From: Syntrophomonas sp.
GTDB lineage: Bacteria > Bacillota > Syntrophomonadia > Syntrophomonadales > Syntrophomonadaceae
Length of the DNA stretch: 64,000 bases
NCBI GenBank assembly: GCA_016841425.1
Contig: JAENZE010000013.1
Location: 1 to 64,000 of the forward strand
Direction of reading: 5' to 3'
Part shown: positions 26,430 through 36,147 of the stretch, one piece after another
Layout: each line of letters opens with the position of its first letter
Position numbering within the stretch: the first letter of the stretch is position 1
Translations under genes and position numbers: made by a program
Notes under the pieces: generated by a model
The model's database searches: none
Told to the model about the DNA's origin: nothing
What the model saw: only the letters and a program-made list of their open reading frames with translations

Positions 26430-26472
26430 TGAACACAGGAAAACAGACCTGCTTTTTGGGCAAGTTTACACA

Positions 26473-26588
26473 ATCCCTCTTCTCCCATCCAGACTATCAC
26501 TGTCGGCTCTGGACTCTCACCAGATCCTGCCTTTTGTTAAGGCTCGCGGGCTATAACCGCCGATAGGGAATTTCACCCATCCCCGAAG
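26473..26588 (-). ncRNA. FMN riboswitch (RFN element)
   Basis: The minus strand carries the conserved RFN sequence blocks in order: GGGGATGGGTGAAATTCCC, GGCGGTTATAGCCCGCGAGC, GATCTGGTGAGAGTCCAGA, GCCGACAGTGATAGTCTGGA and the closing GATGGGAGAA. These build the six-stem FMN aptamer. It controls the downstream rib operon together with the terminator at 26396-26429. Confidence 0.97.
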
Positions 26589-26631
26589 AAAGTATTTGAT
26601 ATTTTTTTGTTATTACATATTATCATCTCAT

Positions 26632-27297
26632 CTATAAATGGTCAAGCCGAGCCGCATTACGCAGCGATTGAATTGCCAGTCCTGCATCACTGGCCCCAAA
26701 AATGTAGGACCCGGATACCAGGACATTACACCCGGCTTCTGCTACCTGTCGGGCGGTCTCATCAGTAATTCCCCCATCCACCTGCAGATAAGCTTTAGAA
26801 CTGCGGTTGTTAATCATTTCTCTGACCGTTTTGAGCTTTGGTATCACTGAAGGGATAAATTTTTGCCCCCCAAACCCGGGATTAACACTCATCAACAGCA
26901 GCAGATCAACTTCATCAATAATATTTTCTAGTACATTTACCGGGGTGGCAGGGTTGATTGCTACTCCGGCCTTTAAACCATAATCTTTAATCATACTTAC
27001 CACCCGATGTAAATGGGTGCATGCTTCGCTATGAACTCCAATTAAATCAGCTCCTGCATCTGCAAAAGCTGGTATTAGTTGTTCTGGCTTTTCGATCATT
27101 AAATGAACATCCAGAAAAAGCCGGGTATTCTTTTTGATAGCGGCTACTACCGGAGGACCAATAGTAAGATTGGGTACAAAATGCCCATCCATGACGTCTA
27201 TATGCAGCCAATCAGCTCCGGCCTCTTCAACCTTCTTGATATCTTCCTGTAAACAGGCAAAATTGGCGGATAAGATGGAGGGGGCAATCAATATCAT
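26632..27297 (-). CDS. rpe: Ribulose-phosphate 3-epimerase
   Basis: A 221-aa TIM-barrel epimerase interconverting ribulose 5-phosphate and xylulose 5-phosphate. Visible motifs are IAPSILSANFACL, HIDVMDGHFVPNLTIGP (metal ligands and catalytic Asp), DVHLMI, LLMSVNPGFGGQKFI and the second catalytic Asp in LQVDGGI. The ATG at 27295-27297 overlaps the rsgA stop as ATGA and has AGAGGTG upstream, so translation is coupled. It is the last gene of the long housekeeping block, as in many Bacillota. Confidence 0.95.
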   Translation of the reverse strand: MILIAPSILSANFACLQEDIKKVEEAGADWLHIDVMDGHFVPNLTIGPPVVAAIKKNTRLFLDVHLMIEKPEQLIPAFADAGADLIGVHSEACTHLHRVVSMIKDYGLKAGVAINPATPVNVLENIIDEVDLLLLMSVNPGFGGQKFIPSVIPKLKTVREMINNRSSKAYLQVDGGITDETARQVAEAGCNVLVSGSYIFGASDAGLAIQSLRNAARLDHL

Positions 27298-28181
27298 TTG
27301 TAACACCTCTCACTGCTAATTACTTCCTCTAACATGGTTATATAATTATTATACCTGAACTCAGGTATCCTGCCGTCTTCCCGCGCTTGTTTCACTCCGC
27401 ACGTTCTTTCTTTGTAATGCAGGCAGTCTCTAAATTCACACAAATCTGTATATTGATCAAAATCCGGAAAATGCGGAGTAACCTCTCTTCTAGTAATGGG
27501 AGGCATGTCTATAACACTGAACCCGGGGGTATCGGCAATAAATCCTCCTGTCGTCAATGGAAATAATTCCACATGTCTGGTAGTATGTTTGCCTCTTCCA
27601 ATTTTGGCGCTTACTTCCTGGGTTCTGATATCCAAACCCTCGCTCAGCGCGTTTAACAGGGTGGATTTCCCTGACCCGGAGGGGCCAGCCATTACTGCTA
27701 CTTGTCCTTGAACTGCATCCCGTATCTCCTGGATGCCACAGCCGGTTTTTGCAGAAGACAAAATAAAATTAAACCCGGCCGTCGGGTAATAGTCTTTTAT
27801 TTGTTTGGCCTTCTCGCTTTCGGGTATGTCACATTTATTTAGGACTATGATTGGCAGGAGCCGCTGATAATAGCTTAAAAAGAGCAGTCGATCAAGAAGC
27901 ATAGAGCTGGGAGCGGGACGATCATGTGCAAATACAATAATCACGGCAGTTACATTGGCTATTTTGGGCCGATATAATTCATTTTCTCTGGGTAATACCT
28001 GTTCCATGATTCCTCGATAATTATCTAATATAGTAATAATTACTTTATCACCAGTTAATACCTGCTGCTTGAGCTTTCCTCTCAACTTGCATTCATATAT
28101 ACTGCCATCTTCATCATTCTGTACATAATAAAAACCAGCTATTTTTTTAATTATAATACCGGATAATTGATTGGCAGTCAT
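27294..28181 (-). CDS. rsgA: Small-subunit ribosome biogenesis GTPase RsgA
   Basis: A 295-aa circularly permuted GTPase that matures and checks the 30S subunit. The N-terminal OB domain (about 1-65) is followed by the permuted motifs in order: G4 NKCD, G1 AGPSGSGKSTLLN, a TTRHVELF switch, and G3 DTPGF. A C-terminal zinc knuckle is seen as CEFRDCLH...C. Lies between the PASTA kinase gene and rpe, the standard Bacillota order (prpC-prkC-rsgA-rpe). Confidence 0.96.
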   Translation of the reverse strand: MTANQLSGIIIKKIAGFYYVQNDEDGSIYECKLRGKLKQQVLTGDKVIITILDNYRGIMEQVLPRENELYRPKIANVTAVIIVFAHDRPAPSSMLLDRLLFLSYYQRLLPIIVLNKCDIPESEKAKQIKDYYPTAGFNFILSSAKTGCGIQEIRDAVQGQVAVMAGPSGSGKSTLLNALSEGLDIRTQEVSAKIGRGKHTTRHVELFPLTTGGFIADTPGFSVIDMPPITRREVTPHFPDFDQYTDLCEFRDCLHYKERTCGVKQAREDGRIPEFRYNNYITMLEEVISSERCYK

Positions 28182-28205
28182 TCAATTCCTCCCCGAGTTA
28201 TCTTC

Positions 28206-30041
28206 CTATAAATCAATGGATTCGTATTCCTGACCATTTAATCTCACAACAGCTTTCCCGGTGCCAAAATAGTCTATAGCAACGTTGACCTTATCTCCAG
28301 CCGGATGATATTCATTATAAACCTCACGCTCGCCTTTAGCATCATTAACTGTTACCTGAACATTGTAATAATCTTCATCGTCTGGTATATTAATTTTCAC
28401 TACTCGGGTTTTTGCCACCGGTCCTGGTCCTTTGCTGATAGTAAGATTAACTGAGCTTCCCTCATCCAGTAGGACGCCAGCAGCAGTATCCTGTTTAATC
28501 ACATAATTGTTGTAATATTGCTGGTTTTCCTCATAGTTGATATTCCCTGGCAGCAGTTTAAGTGCTGCCAATTCTTCCCGGGCTTTTGCCAGCTCCATAC
28601 CGATCAAGTTAGGCATGGACACCCGGTCAGGGGCTGGTCCCTTGCTAACCATCAGGTTGATAGTGCTTCCTTTTTTGTAAGAGGTGCCATACCTGGGATC
28701 CTGTGACATAACTATATTTTCTTCATATTGGTCATCATATTCTTCATCTATCATTCCTACCTCGAATCCTGCATTGGTAATGGCAACTTTAGCATCCGCA
28801 ATTCTTTTACCCACTAGATTTGGGACTGACTCCAACTGCGGTCCTTCACTTACCGTAACCTCAATTTTTGCTTTCTTTTTTACCTTAAGACCCTGGACTG
28901 GTTTCTGGCTTATTATCCGGTCCTTCTCAACTTCATCATCAAAGTTACGCGCTTTTATACTCATGGTTAAGCCGCTGTCCAACAAGGTTTTGTTAGCATC
29001 CTCCAGAGTCATTCCTACTATATCAGGAACTGCTATTTCTTCTCCGAAAAATGATGAGCTGAAAACATATGCGACTCCTGAAAGAAATCCTATCAGGGCT
29101 GCCAGTATCAATATAATTCCTACTGGACTTAATCTCCTCTTTTTAGCCAAGATATCACCTTCCCCACCTTCATGAGGCATAAAGCCATTATTAATAGCAA
29201 CTTCCCCATTACCCCTGGTATGCATATTAGCCTGAACCTGCAAGAGGTCTTCACTCATGTCTGATGCAGATGTATATCTATGAATTGGAACCTTTTCCAT
29301 AGCCTTTAGAACAATTCTTTCCAGCGGCAAGGGGATAAGAGGATTAATTAAGCGAGGAGACTGGGGTTCATCGTGGATATGCTTTAGGGCTACCGTTATC
29401 ATGCTTTCAGCATCAAAAGGCGGCTTAGCGGTAAGCATCTCATATAATACACATCCTAAAGAGTATATATCGGTAGCCGGGCTTACTGTATCTCCTTTAG
29501 CCTGTTCCGGAGAAATATAGTGAACCGAACCCTCGATATCTCCGCCAAAGGTAATAGTTTTCTTATTAACTGCCTGGGCTATTCCAAAATCAGCCACTTT
29601 CACTGTTCCCTGGGCAGTAATCAATATATTATGCGGCTTGATGTCCCGATGTATAATTCCCCGCTCATGGGCGTGCTGGATGCCATAACAAATCATTATT
29701 GCTATATCAACCGCCTTTTTTACCGGCAGTGGTGCTTGTTCATTGATGATGCGCTGCAGGGTCTGACCCTCTATATATTCCATCACAATATAATGAATGC
29801 TGTCTTCTTGTCCTACATCAAATATATTGACGATGTTCGGATGGGACAGACGGGCTGCCGCCAGAGCTTCGGTCCTGAACTTTTGAACGAAACTTTTATC
29901 CTGAGAGAATTCTTCTTTAAGTATTTTTACAGCTACTATCCTATCCAGTATTCGGCAATGCGCAGTATATACATCCGCCATACCGCCTTCGCCGATTTTT
30001 TCCTTTAATTCGTATCTTTCGCCCAATACAGTGCCAATCAA
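28206..30041 (-). CDS. prkC: PASTA-domain Ser/Thr protein kinase
   Basis: A 611-aa membrane kinase. The N-terminal Hanks-type kinase domain (about 1-270) has GEGGMADVY, AVKILKEEF, HRDIKPHNI and DFGIA. A single helix (about 305-328, VGIILILAALIGFLSGVAYVF) leads to three extracellular PASTA repeats, each opening with PxxVGM/L or PNLxG and ending in TVSEG/VSKG/ISKG, then a 75-residue beta-rich tail. Such kinases sense muropeptides and control growth, division and spore germination. TTG start behind GGGGG. It lies next to its cognate phosphatase gene. The extra C-terminal domain after PASTA 3 is not named. Confidence 0.95.
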   Translation of the reverse strand: MIGTVLGERYELKEKIGEGGMADVYTAHCRILDRIVAVKILKEEFSQDKSFVQKFRTEALAAARLSHPNIVNIFDVGQEDSIHYIVMEYIEGQTLQRIINEQAPLPVKKAVDIAIMICYGIQHAHERGIIHRDIKPHNILITAQGTVKVADFGIAQAVNKKTITFGGDIEGSVHYISPEQAKGDTVSPATDIYSLGCVLYEMLTAKPPFDAESMITVALKHIHDEPQSPRLINPLIPLPLERIVLKAMEKVPIHRYTSASDMSEDLLQVQANMHTRGNGEVAINNGFMPHEGGEGDILAKKRRLSPVGIILILAALIGFLSGVAYVFSSSFFGEEIAVPDIVGMTLEDANKTLLDSGLTMSIKARNFDDEVEKDRIISQKPVQGLKVKKKAKIEVTVSEGPQLESVPNLVGKRIADAKVAITNAGFEVGMIDEEYDDQYEENIVMSQDPRYGTSYKKGSTINLMVSKGPAPDRVSMPNLIGMELAKAREELAALKLLPGNINYEENQQYYNNYVIKQDTAAGVLLDEGSSVNLTISKGPGPVAKTRVVKINIPDDEDYYNVQVTVNDAKGEREVYNEYHPAGDKVNVAIDYFGTGKAVVRLNGQEYESIDL

Positions 30042-30056
30042 AGTTGTAACCCCCTA

Positions 30057-30767
30057 TTACACTAGTATCAGTATTAACGTGACATTATCATAACCACCAT
30101 TTTCTAGAGCTCTGGCCACCAGTTTATGGGCTGCTCCTTCAATGTCCGGTCCAAATGCGCTAATAATCGATAATATCTCTTCTTCATTGAGCATATCAGA
30201 TAATCCATCTGTACAAAGCATAATGATATCATCTGGAATCACTGTTTCGGTTAAATGATCTATGACTACCTCTTCTTCAATGCCCAGCGCCCTGGTGAGT
30301 ACATGGTTATAAGCATTGCTGGTCATCTCTTCTGGTTTAAGCAGACCGTCTTCCATCATCTGCTCAGCTAGAGTATGGTCTCTGGTTAACTTTCTAATCC
30401 CGTTTTTATTTATTAAATACAGCCTGCTGTCTCCCACATGCGCAATGTACAGCTCGTCCTCTCTCAATATGGCGGTAGTTATCGTAGTGCCCATTTCAAA
30501 CAGCTCCGGGTCTTTCTTACTGCAAAACCTGATGGCCTCGTTAGCCCGGATAATGCTTTTGGTTAACCATTTAACTGGTTGTTGCGGATCAAAATCAGGT
30601 AAAGAATCTTGGAATGCTTGTATAGCCAGGCTGGAAGCTACATCTCCTCCTTTATGGCCTCCCATGCCATCGCAAACCATGCAAAGCCCTATCCCTTCAT
30701 CTATCAGAAGACGATCTTCATTTGCTTTCCTTACCAGCCCGATATCTGTTATTCCTGTTGCACGCAT
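30057..30767 (-). CDS. prpC: PP2C-type protein phosphatase (cognate of the PASTA kinase)
   Basis: A 236-aa metal-dependent Ser/Thr phosphatase that would reverse PASTA kinase phosphorylation. Motifs visible are the start TDIGLVRKANEDRL, CDGMGGHKGGDVAS, AHVGDSRLYL, LTRDHTLAEQM and LCTDGLSDML, with GGYDNVT near the end; all metal-binding Asp positions are present. The ATG at 30767 is 8 bases from AGGGAG; another ATG two codons upstream is too close. The 15-base gap to the kinase gene indicates cotranscription. Confidence 0.94.
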   Translation of the reverse strand: MRATGITDIGLVRKANEDRLLIDEGIGLCMVCDGMGGHKGGDVASSLAIQAFQDSLPDFDPQQPVKWLTKSIIRANEAIRFCSKKDPELFEMGTTITTAILREDELYIAHVGDSRLYLINKNGIRKLTRDHTLAEQMMEDGLLKPEEMTSNAYNHVLTRALGIEEEVVIDHLTETVIPDDIIMLCTDGLSDMLNEEEILSIISAFGPDIEGAAHKLVARALENGGYDNVTLILILV

Positions 30768-30798
30768 AGACATGACTCCCTAATAATAAATAAGACCA

Positions 30799-31887
30799 CT
30801 AATTCTTACTCTTATAGATGTTGGGACCAGACCTCAGCTGTCCACAGGCAGCCATAATATCCGCACCCTTCTCTTCTCGCACCGTAACATTGATTCCGCC
30901 CTCCATCAGCCAGCTGTAAAATTGCAGAATCTTTTGTCTGGACGGCTTTTTGAAGCTAAGACCGATAACTTCATTATATGGGATTAAGTTTACATTGGCC
31001 AGCAGCGGTTTGACTAATTTAATCATATTGTCAGCATCCAGCTTGCGTATATTTACTTCATCCAGCATCACATATTCAAAAGTAACCCTGCGATTAGTTT
31101 CAGAGATATAATACTCAATCGCATCTTTTAAAACATCCAGAGAATATTTGCGATTTAAAGGTACCAGGTGATTTCTCAATTCATCATCGCAGGCATGCAG
31201 TGAAACAGCCAGGGTTACCTGCAGTTCTTCCCGGGCTAACTTCCTAATGCCGTTTACTTCCCCCGAAGTAGATACCGTCATGTGCCTCTGGCCAATATTT
31301 AATCCCTTGGGGTGATTAATCATCTGTATGGACTTAATCATCTCGTCATAATTAAGAAACGGCTCTCCCATTCCCATGTAAACAACATTGCTAATAATAT
31401 TTTCTTCGTCGGTCTTCAGTTTCCTCTTTAATTCTCTTTTTGAGCCCAGTACCTGACCAATTATTTCATGATAGTCCATATTTCTTTGAAATCCTGCCTG
31501 CCCGGTAGCACAGAAACTGCAGCCAATTGGACAGCCTACCTGAGTCGATATACATATAGTGTACCTGCTGTCTTTTTCCTGACCCTGGGGGATGAGTACC
31601 GTTTCAATTCTCTTTTTATCCCGCAGCTCCAGCAGGTACTTACGGGTTCCATCAGCAGATACCCGCTGCTTTAATACTCGCGGGATAGATATTCTGGCAG
31701 TCAAATCAAGTTTCTTACGCAATTCCCGCGGCAAATCACTCATATCGTAAAAAGAATTTATTTCTTTTGAATATATCCACTTAAACAACTGTCTGCCCCG
31801 AAAGGCAGGTTCTCCTATCTCCATCATATAATCTTGAAGTTCTTCCATGTTTTTGCCCAGCAATTCATCTTTGATTGACGAATTCAT
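30799..31887 (-). CDS. rlmN: Dual-specificity 23S rRNA/tRNA adenine C2-methyltransferase RlmN
   Basis: A 362-aa radical SAM methyltransferase that makes m2A2503 in 23S rRNA and m2A37 in some tRNAs. The cluster motif CPIGCSFC, the GMGEPFLNYDEM segment, TVSTSGEV, LAVSLHA and the C-terminal methyl-carrying Cys in IMAACGQL are all present. Length is standard. It follows rsmB by 6 bases, as is usual in this phylum. Confidence 0.96.
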   Translation of the reverse strand: MNSSIKDELLGKNMEELQDYMMEIGEPAFRGRQLFKWIYSKEINSFYDMSDLPRELRKKLDLTARISIPRVLKQRVSADGTRKYLLELRDKKRIETVLIPQGQEKDSRYTICISTQVGCPIGCSFCATGQAGFQRNMDYHEIIGQVLGSKRELKRKLKTDEENIISNVVYMGMGEPFLNYDEMIKSIQMINHPKGLNIGQRHMTVSTSGEVNGIRKLAREELQVTLAVSLHACDDELRNHLVPLNRKYSLDVLKDAIEYYISETNRRVTFEYVMLDEVNIRKLDADNMIKLVKPLLANVNLIPYNEVIGLSFKKPSRQKILQFYSWLMEGGINVTVREEKGADIMAACGQLRSGPNIYKSKN

Positions 31888-31893
31888 AGTTAC

Positions 31894-33267
31894 TTACCCT
31901 ATCCTCCTAACTAATGCATAAAACATTCCGTCCGTGCTATACTTGCCAGGTATAATAGTCAGCATACCTTTTGATGCCTGCACCCGGTCCTTGGCATCCA
32001 GTCCCCAAAAACCCAATCGCTCTTCAAAACCCTCCAGTCTCAATGTTGGGTCTTTAATGAGTTCCATTACCTGGTGTTCATTCTCATCCGGGTGAATGGT
32101 ACAGGTTGCATATAACAAAAGTCCGCCCAGGGCCAGCATATTTGCGGCCTTCCTGAGCATTTTCCCTTGAATTTCACAAAGTTCGCTGACATCCTCAGGT
32201 TCCTTTCTCCAGCGAGAATCTGCTCGCCGGTTCAGAACTCCCAGACCCGAACAGGGGGCATCCAGCAATATGCGATCAGCTTTATGACCATTTTCACCTA
32301 AATCGAATACACTGTAGACACAAGCGTTAACTATATCAATCCCCAACCTCTGACAGTTCTGCTTTAGCATATTGATTTTTTGAGGATATATATCAAAAGC
32401 CTTTATCTGACCGGTATTATTCATATATTCTGCCATATGGGTGGTTTTACCTCCTATACCGGCGCATAAATCATATACTGTGTTTCCGGGCTGGGGATTT
32501 AAAATCGGTGCAGCCAGCATAGATGAATCATTTTGTACGTAAAAATAACCTCTTTCATAGGAATTTAGCCTGACAATAGACTGGCCCAGATCATCAACAT
32601 TCACCCCCCAGGGGGTTCTTAAAGCAGGTGAACAAACTACTCCTTCTGACTCCAATGAATATATCAGATCATCTCTGGAACACCGCAGATTATTATTACG
32701 AAAGATAAGCGGTGCCGGGGTATTATTATACATTAATAAATTAATACTGTCATGTTCGCCATAAAGTTTCAGAAACAACTCTACCATCCATTCTGGATGA
32801 GAATAATATACGGACAGGTATTCTATATCATTTTCAGGCCAGGTAAGCTGGTCTTTATTACGGACTATATTGCGCAGTACAGCATTCACTACCCGCACCA
32901 GAGCAGCCTGTTTGGTTTTCAAGCGGGTCAATTCGACCGCTTCATTCACACATGCATAATCAGGTATCTTATCCATACACAGCAGCTGATAAACAGACAT
33001 GCGCAGTATATTCCGAATCCAGGGGTGCTGTTTCTGAATTCCTTGCTTCACAAAAAGATTAAGCACCCAGTCCAGGCGCTTAATCATTCTTACAGTGCCG
33101 TTTACAATTTCACTTACACTTCTTCTCTCCTGCACTGTCAATGCAGATGCAGACAAGGCTTTATCAAGGGCCAGGTTTGTATATGCGCCCTTCTCGCTGA
33201 CTTCATAAATTACCTTTATTGCCAATTCCCGAGTAGAACTTATACCGGAATCGGTTTTTTTATCCAA
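31894..33267 (-). CDS. rsmB: 16S rRNA m5C967 methyltransferase RsmB
   Basis: A 457-aa RNA cytosine-5 methyltransferase. An N-terminal NusB-like RNA-binding domain (about 8-145) precedes the SAM domain with VYDLCAGIGGKTTHMAE, the catalytic LLDAPCSGLGVL and the second cysteine in YATCTIHPDENE. Both cysteines needed for the covalent mechanism are present. Located between the YugP-type peptidase gene and rlmN in the housekeeping block. Confidence 0.95.
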   Translation of the reverse strand: MDKKTDSGISSTRELAIKVIYEVSEKGAYTNLALDKALSASALTVQERRSVSEIVNGTVRMIKRLDWVLNLFVKQGIQKQHPWIRNILRMSVYQLLCMDKIPDYACVNEAVELTRLKTKQAALVRVVNAVLRNIVRNKDQLTWPENDIEYLSVYYSHPEWMVELFLKLYGEHDSINLLMYNNTPAPLIFRNNNLRCSRDDLIYSLESEGVVCSPALRTPWGVNVDDLGQSIVRLNSYERGYFYVQNDSSMLAAPILNPQPGNTVYDLCAGIGGKTTHMAEYMNNTGQIKAFDIYPQKINMLKQNCQRLGIDIVNACVYSVFDLGENGHKADRILLDAPCSGLGVLNRRADSRWRKEPEDVSELCEIQGKMLRKAANMLALGGLLLYATCTIHPDENEHQVMELIKDPTLRLEGFEERLGFWGLDAKDRVQASKGMLTIIPGKYSTDGMFYALVRRIG

Positions 33268-33287
33268 TCATTTCACCCCGAATGTAT

Positions 33288-33962
33288 TTAATCGTCACCG
33301 CCGCCAGTAAATATCAATAGGTAGTACATAAGACTGGATACCGCAGACAAGGTGGCCGCCAGATAAGTCAAGGCAGCTGCACTTAGAACACTCTTAACCC
33401 CAGGTAATTCAGTATTGGTTACCAGTCCATTCTCACTTAACAAGGCTACCGCTCTCCTGGAGGCATTAATCTCTACTGGCAGAGTAACCAGATGGAAAAG
33501 TACTACTACTGAAAATAGTATAATGCCTATATATACGAGTCCCAGGTTACCTAAGAAAAACCCAATCAGCAATATCGGAAAGGACGCTGATGATGAAAAA
33601 TTGGTAGCAGGTACTAATTTATGCCTTAATTCCAGCAAACCATAACGATCGCGATGCTGTAATGCATGACCAACTTCATGGGCGGCAACACCGATAGCTG
33701 ATATAGAATTGCTGCCATATACAGATTCAGAAAGCCTTACGACTCTTGATTGCGGGTCATAATGGTCGGATAGACTTCCGGCTACTGGTTCTACTTTAAC
33801 GTTCAAGTTACTTCTTCTCAAGATAGTACCTGCTACATCTGCGCCCGTGGTTCCACGGGACGAACGAACCTGGGAATACCTCTTAAAGGTAGAACTCACT
33901 TTATACTGAGCATAAATAGACAAGAGCAAAGCCGGCAGGATAAACATTAAATATCCCATCAT
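33288..33962 (-). CDS. Zinc metallopeptidase, YugP family
   Basis: A 224-aa membrane metallopeptidase. An N-terminal hydrophobic helix, the HEVGH zinc motif (IGVAAHEVGHALQHRDRY), two further helices (ILLIGFFLGNLGLVYIGIILF and the last at about 190-215) and the NASRRAVALL segment are typical of the family. Physiological substrate is unknown. Its start overlaps the end of the DUF116 gene by 4 bases, so the two are translationally coupled. This pair is commonly found between fmt and rsmB in Clostridia. Confidence 0.9.
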   Translation of the reverse strand: MMGYLMFILPALLLSIYAQYKVSSTFKRYSQVRSSRGTTGADVAGTILRRSNLNVKVEPVAGSLSDHYDPQSRVVRLSESVYGSNSISAIGVAAHEVGHALQHRDRYGLLELRHKLVPATNFSSSASFPILLIGFFLGNLGLVYIGIILFSVVVLFHLVTLPVEINASRRAVALLSENGLVTNTELPGVKSVLSAAALTYLAATLSAVSSLMYYLLIFTGGGDD

Positions 33963-34711
33963 TTAACCCCTTTCACAATCGTTCTAAAAGCCTGGTCTAC
34001 CTGCTCCAGGCAAACATCGGTATTAATACAAGGTCCATAGGGACGGGAATTCAAAACTCCCATCACCGGCAGCCCGCCAGTGTCCTGAATACCTGCTGCC
34101 AGGTCTCTCTCACATGCCACCGCTATAACCGCCCGTGGTCTGACCTCTTCTATCCATTTTCTGGCCAAGGTGCCGCCCGTAGCTACTTTCAATACTGCAT
34201 TATACTTTGCACCCAGTTCCCTTAGCTGTCCAATTGGACATTTACCGCAATTCTTACAGTTATTAATATCTATGGTTATCTTAAATGGACAATCACTATT
34301 CTGCAGACAATGTGGCAGCAGCATCAAGATTTTTTCACCTGGTAATATTCTCTTTGATGCTACTATATAGTTATTTACTGAAATAAATGACTTCAATATT
34401 TTATCTTTTTCTAACCCCATAAGTCTTCCAATAACCAGCGCAATGGGAAACAACAGTTCATTGGCCCACAGGGTTATCTTTTCCATAGCAGGCATATTCT
34501 TGGACCTTATAATCATAATAACGGTAGCCAGGATTCCGATACCCAGTATCAAAAATATCATACCCAGAACTACAGCCACGATTATCAACATTATCTGGCT
34601 GATTATGATATCCCGGTTTACAATAATATACCAGATCATGGCCGCCAGAGCCATTTCAAATAGCAGGCTGGCAGCCAGCAATCCCACATAAATTCGTTTT
34701 TTGGTTTCCAT
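33959..34711 (-). CDS. DUF116 domain-containing membrane protein
   Basis: A 250-aa protein with two N-terminal transmembrane helices (AASLLFEMALAAMIWYI and IMLIIVAVVLGMIFLILGIGILATVIMII) and a cytoplasmic DUF116 domain. That domain has many cysteines: LPHCLQNSDCPF, NNCKNCGKCPI, VACERDL and YGPCINTDVCLE, which suggests a metal or iron-sulfur site. The family is uncharacterised and is found mainly in anaerobes. AGGAGG precedes the ATG. Overlaps the YugP-type gene. Confidence 0.9.
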   Translation of the reverse strand: METKKRIYVGLLAASLLFEMALAAMIWYIIVNRDIIISQIMLIIVAVVLGMIFLILGIGILATVIMIIRSKNMPAMEKITLWANELLFPIALVIGRLMGLEKDKILKSFISVNNYIVASKRILPGEKILMLLPHCLQNSDCPFKITIDINNCKNCGKCPIGQLRELGAKYNAVLKVATGGTLARKWIEEVRPRAVIAVACERDLAAGIQDTGGLPVMGVLNSRPYGPCINTDVCLEQVDQAFRTIVKGVK

Positions 34712-34724
34712 AGTGAAAGCCTCC

Positions 34725-35657
34725 TTATAGGCCCAGGTGTTTACCCATTATCACTTTGTATCCTCGCAGAAAATCAACTGCCTTAATGCGATTTTTCCCT
34801 TCTTTCTGAACCTCAAGAACTTCCAGCAGTTTATCGCCTGTTTTTACTAGAAAACCTTCCTTGCTCAACCTTACAACCTGTCCAATTTGCCCTTCAGCAG
34901 ATTCATCTATAGTCCGGCTGACGAATATCTTGATCTTTTTATCATCCAGCCAGGTATATGCTCCTGGAGATGGACTTAATGCCCTGATTTGATTAAAGAT
35001 TTTTCTGTTCGGATCGCTCCACTTGATTATTTCATCTTCTGGTCTCAGCATGTGAGCATAAGTAGCCTGAGTGTCATCCTGCTTTTTCCTGGCAGCTGAT
35101 CCTTGTTCAAGTTCTTTTAATACCTGAATCAAGAGTTTCGCTCCTTTCTCTGCCAGGATTATCTCCAGTGCACCATGATCCATCTCGTCTCTTATAGGTA
35201 CCTCAAGCTGGGCTAATATGTCTCCAGTATCCAAACCCTTGTCCATATACATAATAGTTACACCGCTGGAATCTTCTCCTGCCATCAGTGCCCGCTGTAT
35301 GGGAGCCGCACCTCTATACTCAGGTAAAATAGACGCATGAACATTAATACAGCCATAAGTTGGATATATAAGTATCGGTTCCGGAATAATCTGGCCGTAT
35401 GAAGCTACTACTATAATATCTGGATCCCATTCCTGAATCTTTGCAAGTGCTTCATCAGATTTGATGTTATTCGTCTGGTAAATGCCCAGCTCCAAACGTA
35501 GTGCTGTTTCTTTGATAGGGGTAGGACTGAGCTTTTTGCCACGGCCTCTGGCCTTATCAGGCTGGCTTACTACCCCTGTTATATGATAGCCGTTCTGGTA
35601 TAATTTAAGCAGAGAGGGAACTGCGAATACAGATGTTCCCATAAATACTACTTTCAT
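34725..35657 (-). CDS. fmt: Methionyl-tRNA formyltransferase
   Basis: A 310-aa enzyme that formylates initiator Met-tRNA with 10-formyl-THF. The catalytic domain shows MKVVFMGTSVFAVP, the NVHASILPEYRGAAPIQRALMAG segment with catalytic Asn/His, and the GVTIMYMDKGLDTGDIL motif with the Asp. The C-terminal tRNA-binding barrel follows (about 205-310). It lies 15 bases after def, the deformylase acting later on the same formyl group. Confidence 0.96.
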   Translation of the reverse strand: MKVVFMGTSVFAVPSLLKLYQNGYHITGVVSQPDKARGRGKKLSPTPIKETALRLELGIYQTNNIKSDEALAKIQEWDPDIIVVASYGQIIPEPILIYPTYGCINVHASILPEYRGAAPIQRALMAGEDSSGVTIMYMDKGLDTGDILAQLEVPIRDEMDHGALEIILAEKGAKLLIQVLKELEQGSAARKKQDDTQATYAHMLRPEDEIIKWSDPNRKIFNQIRALSPSPGAYTWLDDKKIKIFVSRTIDESAEGQIGQVVRLSKEGFLVKTGDKLLEVLEVQKEGKNRIKAVDFLRGYKVIMGKHLGL

Positions 35658-35672
35658 ATCTGAGCCTCCGTC

Positions 35673-36131
35673 TTAAATGGGTTCTTTACGAGTTTCAATG
35701 GCCTTGTCTATAAATAGTATCCCATCTAGATGGTCGATTTCATGCTGAAAAGCTCGGGCCAGCAGGCCGGTACCCTCAAGCGTAATTTCCTCACCACTGC
35801 GATTAAGGGCCTTTACTACCACTTTTTCAGCCCGCTTAACAATTCCTACTATACCTGGGACGCTCAAGCATCCTTCACTACGTATAGATTCACCCTGTTG
35901 ATCAACTATTTCAGGATTGATCAGCTCTATAAAATTATCCCCAGTATCTACTACTACTAAGCGTTTGGATACTCCGATTTGCGGGGCAGCCAAACCTACT
36001 CCATTTTCAGCATACAGAGTATCCCTCATATTATCCAAGACCCTAAAAACTCCCTCATTTATCTTGCTAACCGACCTGGCCTTGGCTCTTAAAATATCGT
36101 CCGGCATGGTCACAATCTGATAAACTGCCAT
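35673..36131 (-). CDS. def: Peptide deformylase
   Basis: A 152-aa metalloenzyme that removes the N-formyl group from new proteins. The three motifs are GVGLAAPQIGV, EGCLSVPG (metal Cys) and QHEIDHLDG (metal His pair and catalytic Glu). Short type typical of Bacillota. Clustered with fmt and priA in the usual order. Confidence 0.96.
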   Translation of the reverse strand: MAVYQIVTMPDDILRAKARSVSKINEGVFRVLDNMRDTLYAENGVGLAAPQIGVSKRLVVVDTGDNFIELINPEIVDQQGESIRSEGCLSVPGIVGIVKRAEKVVVKALNRSGEEITLEGTGLLARAFQHEIDHLDGILFIDKAIETRKEPI

Positions 36132-36147
36132 TACCCCTGAATCCTCC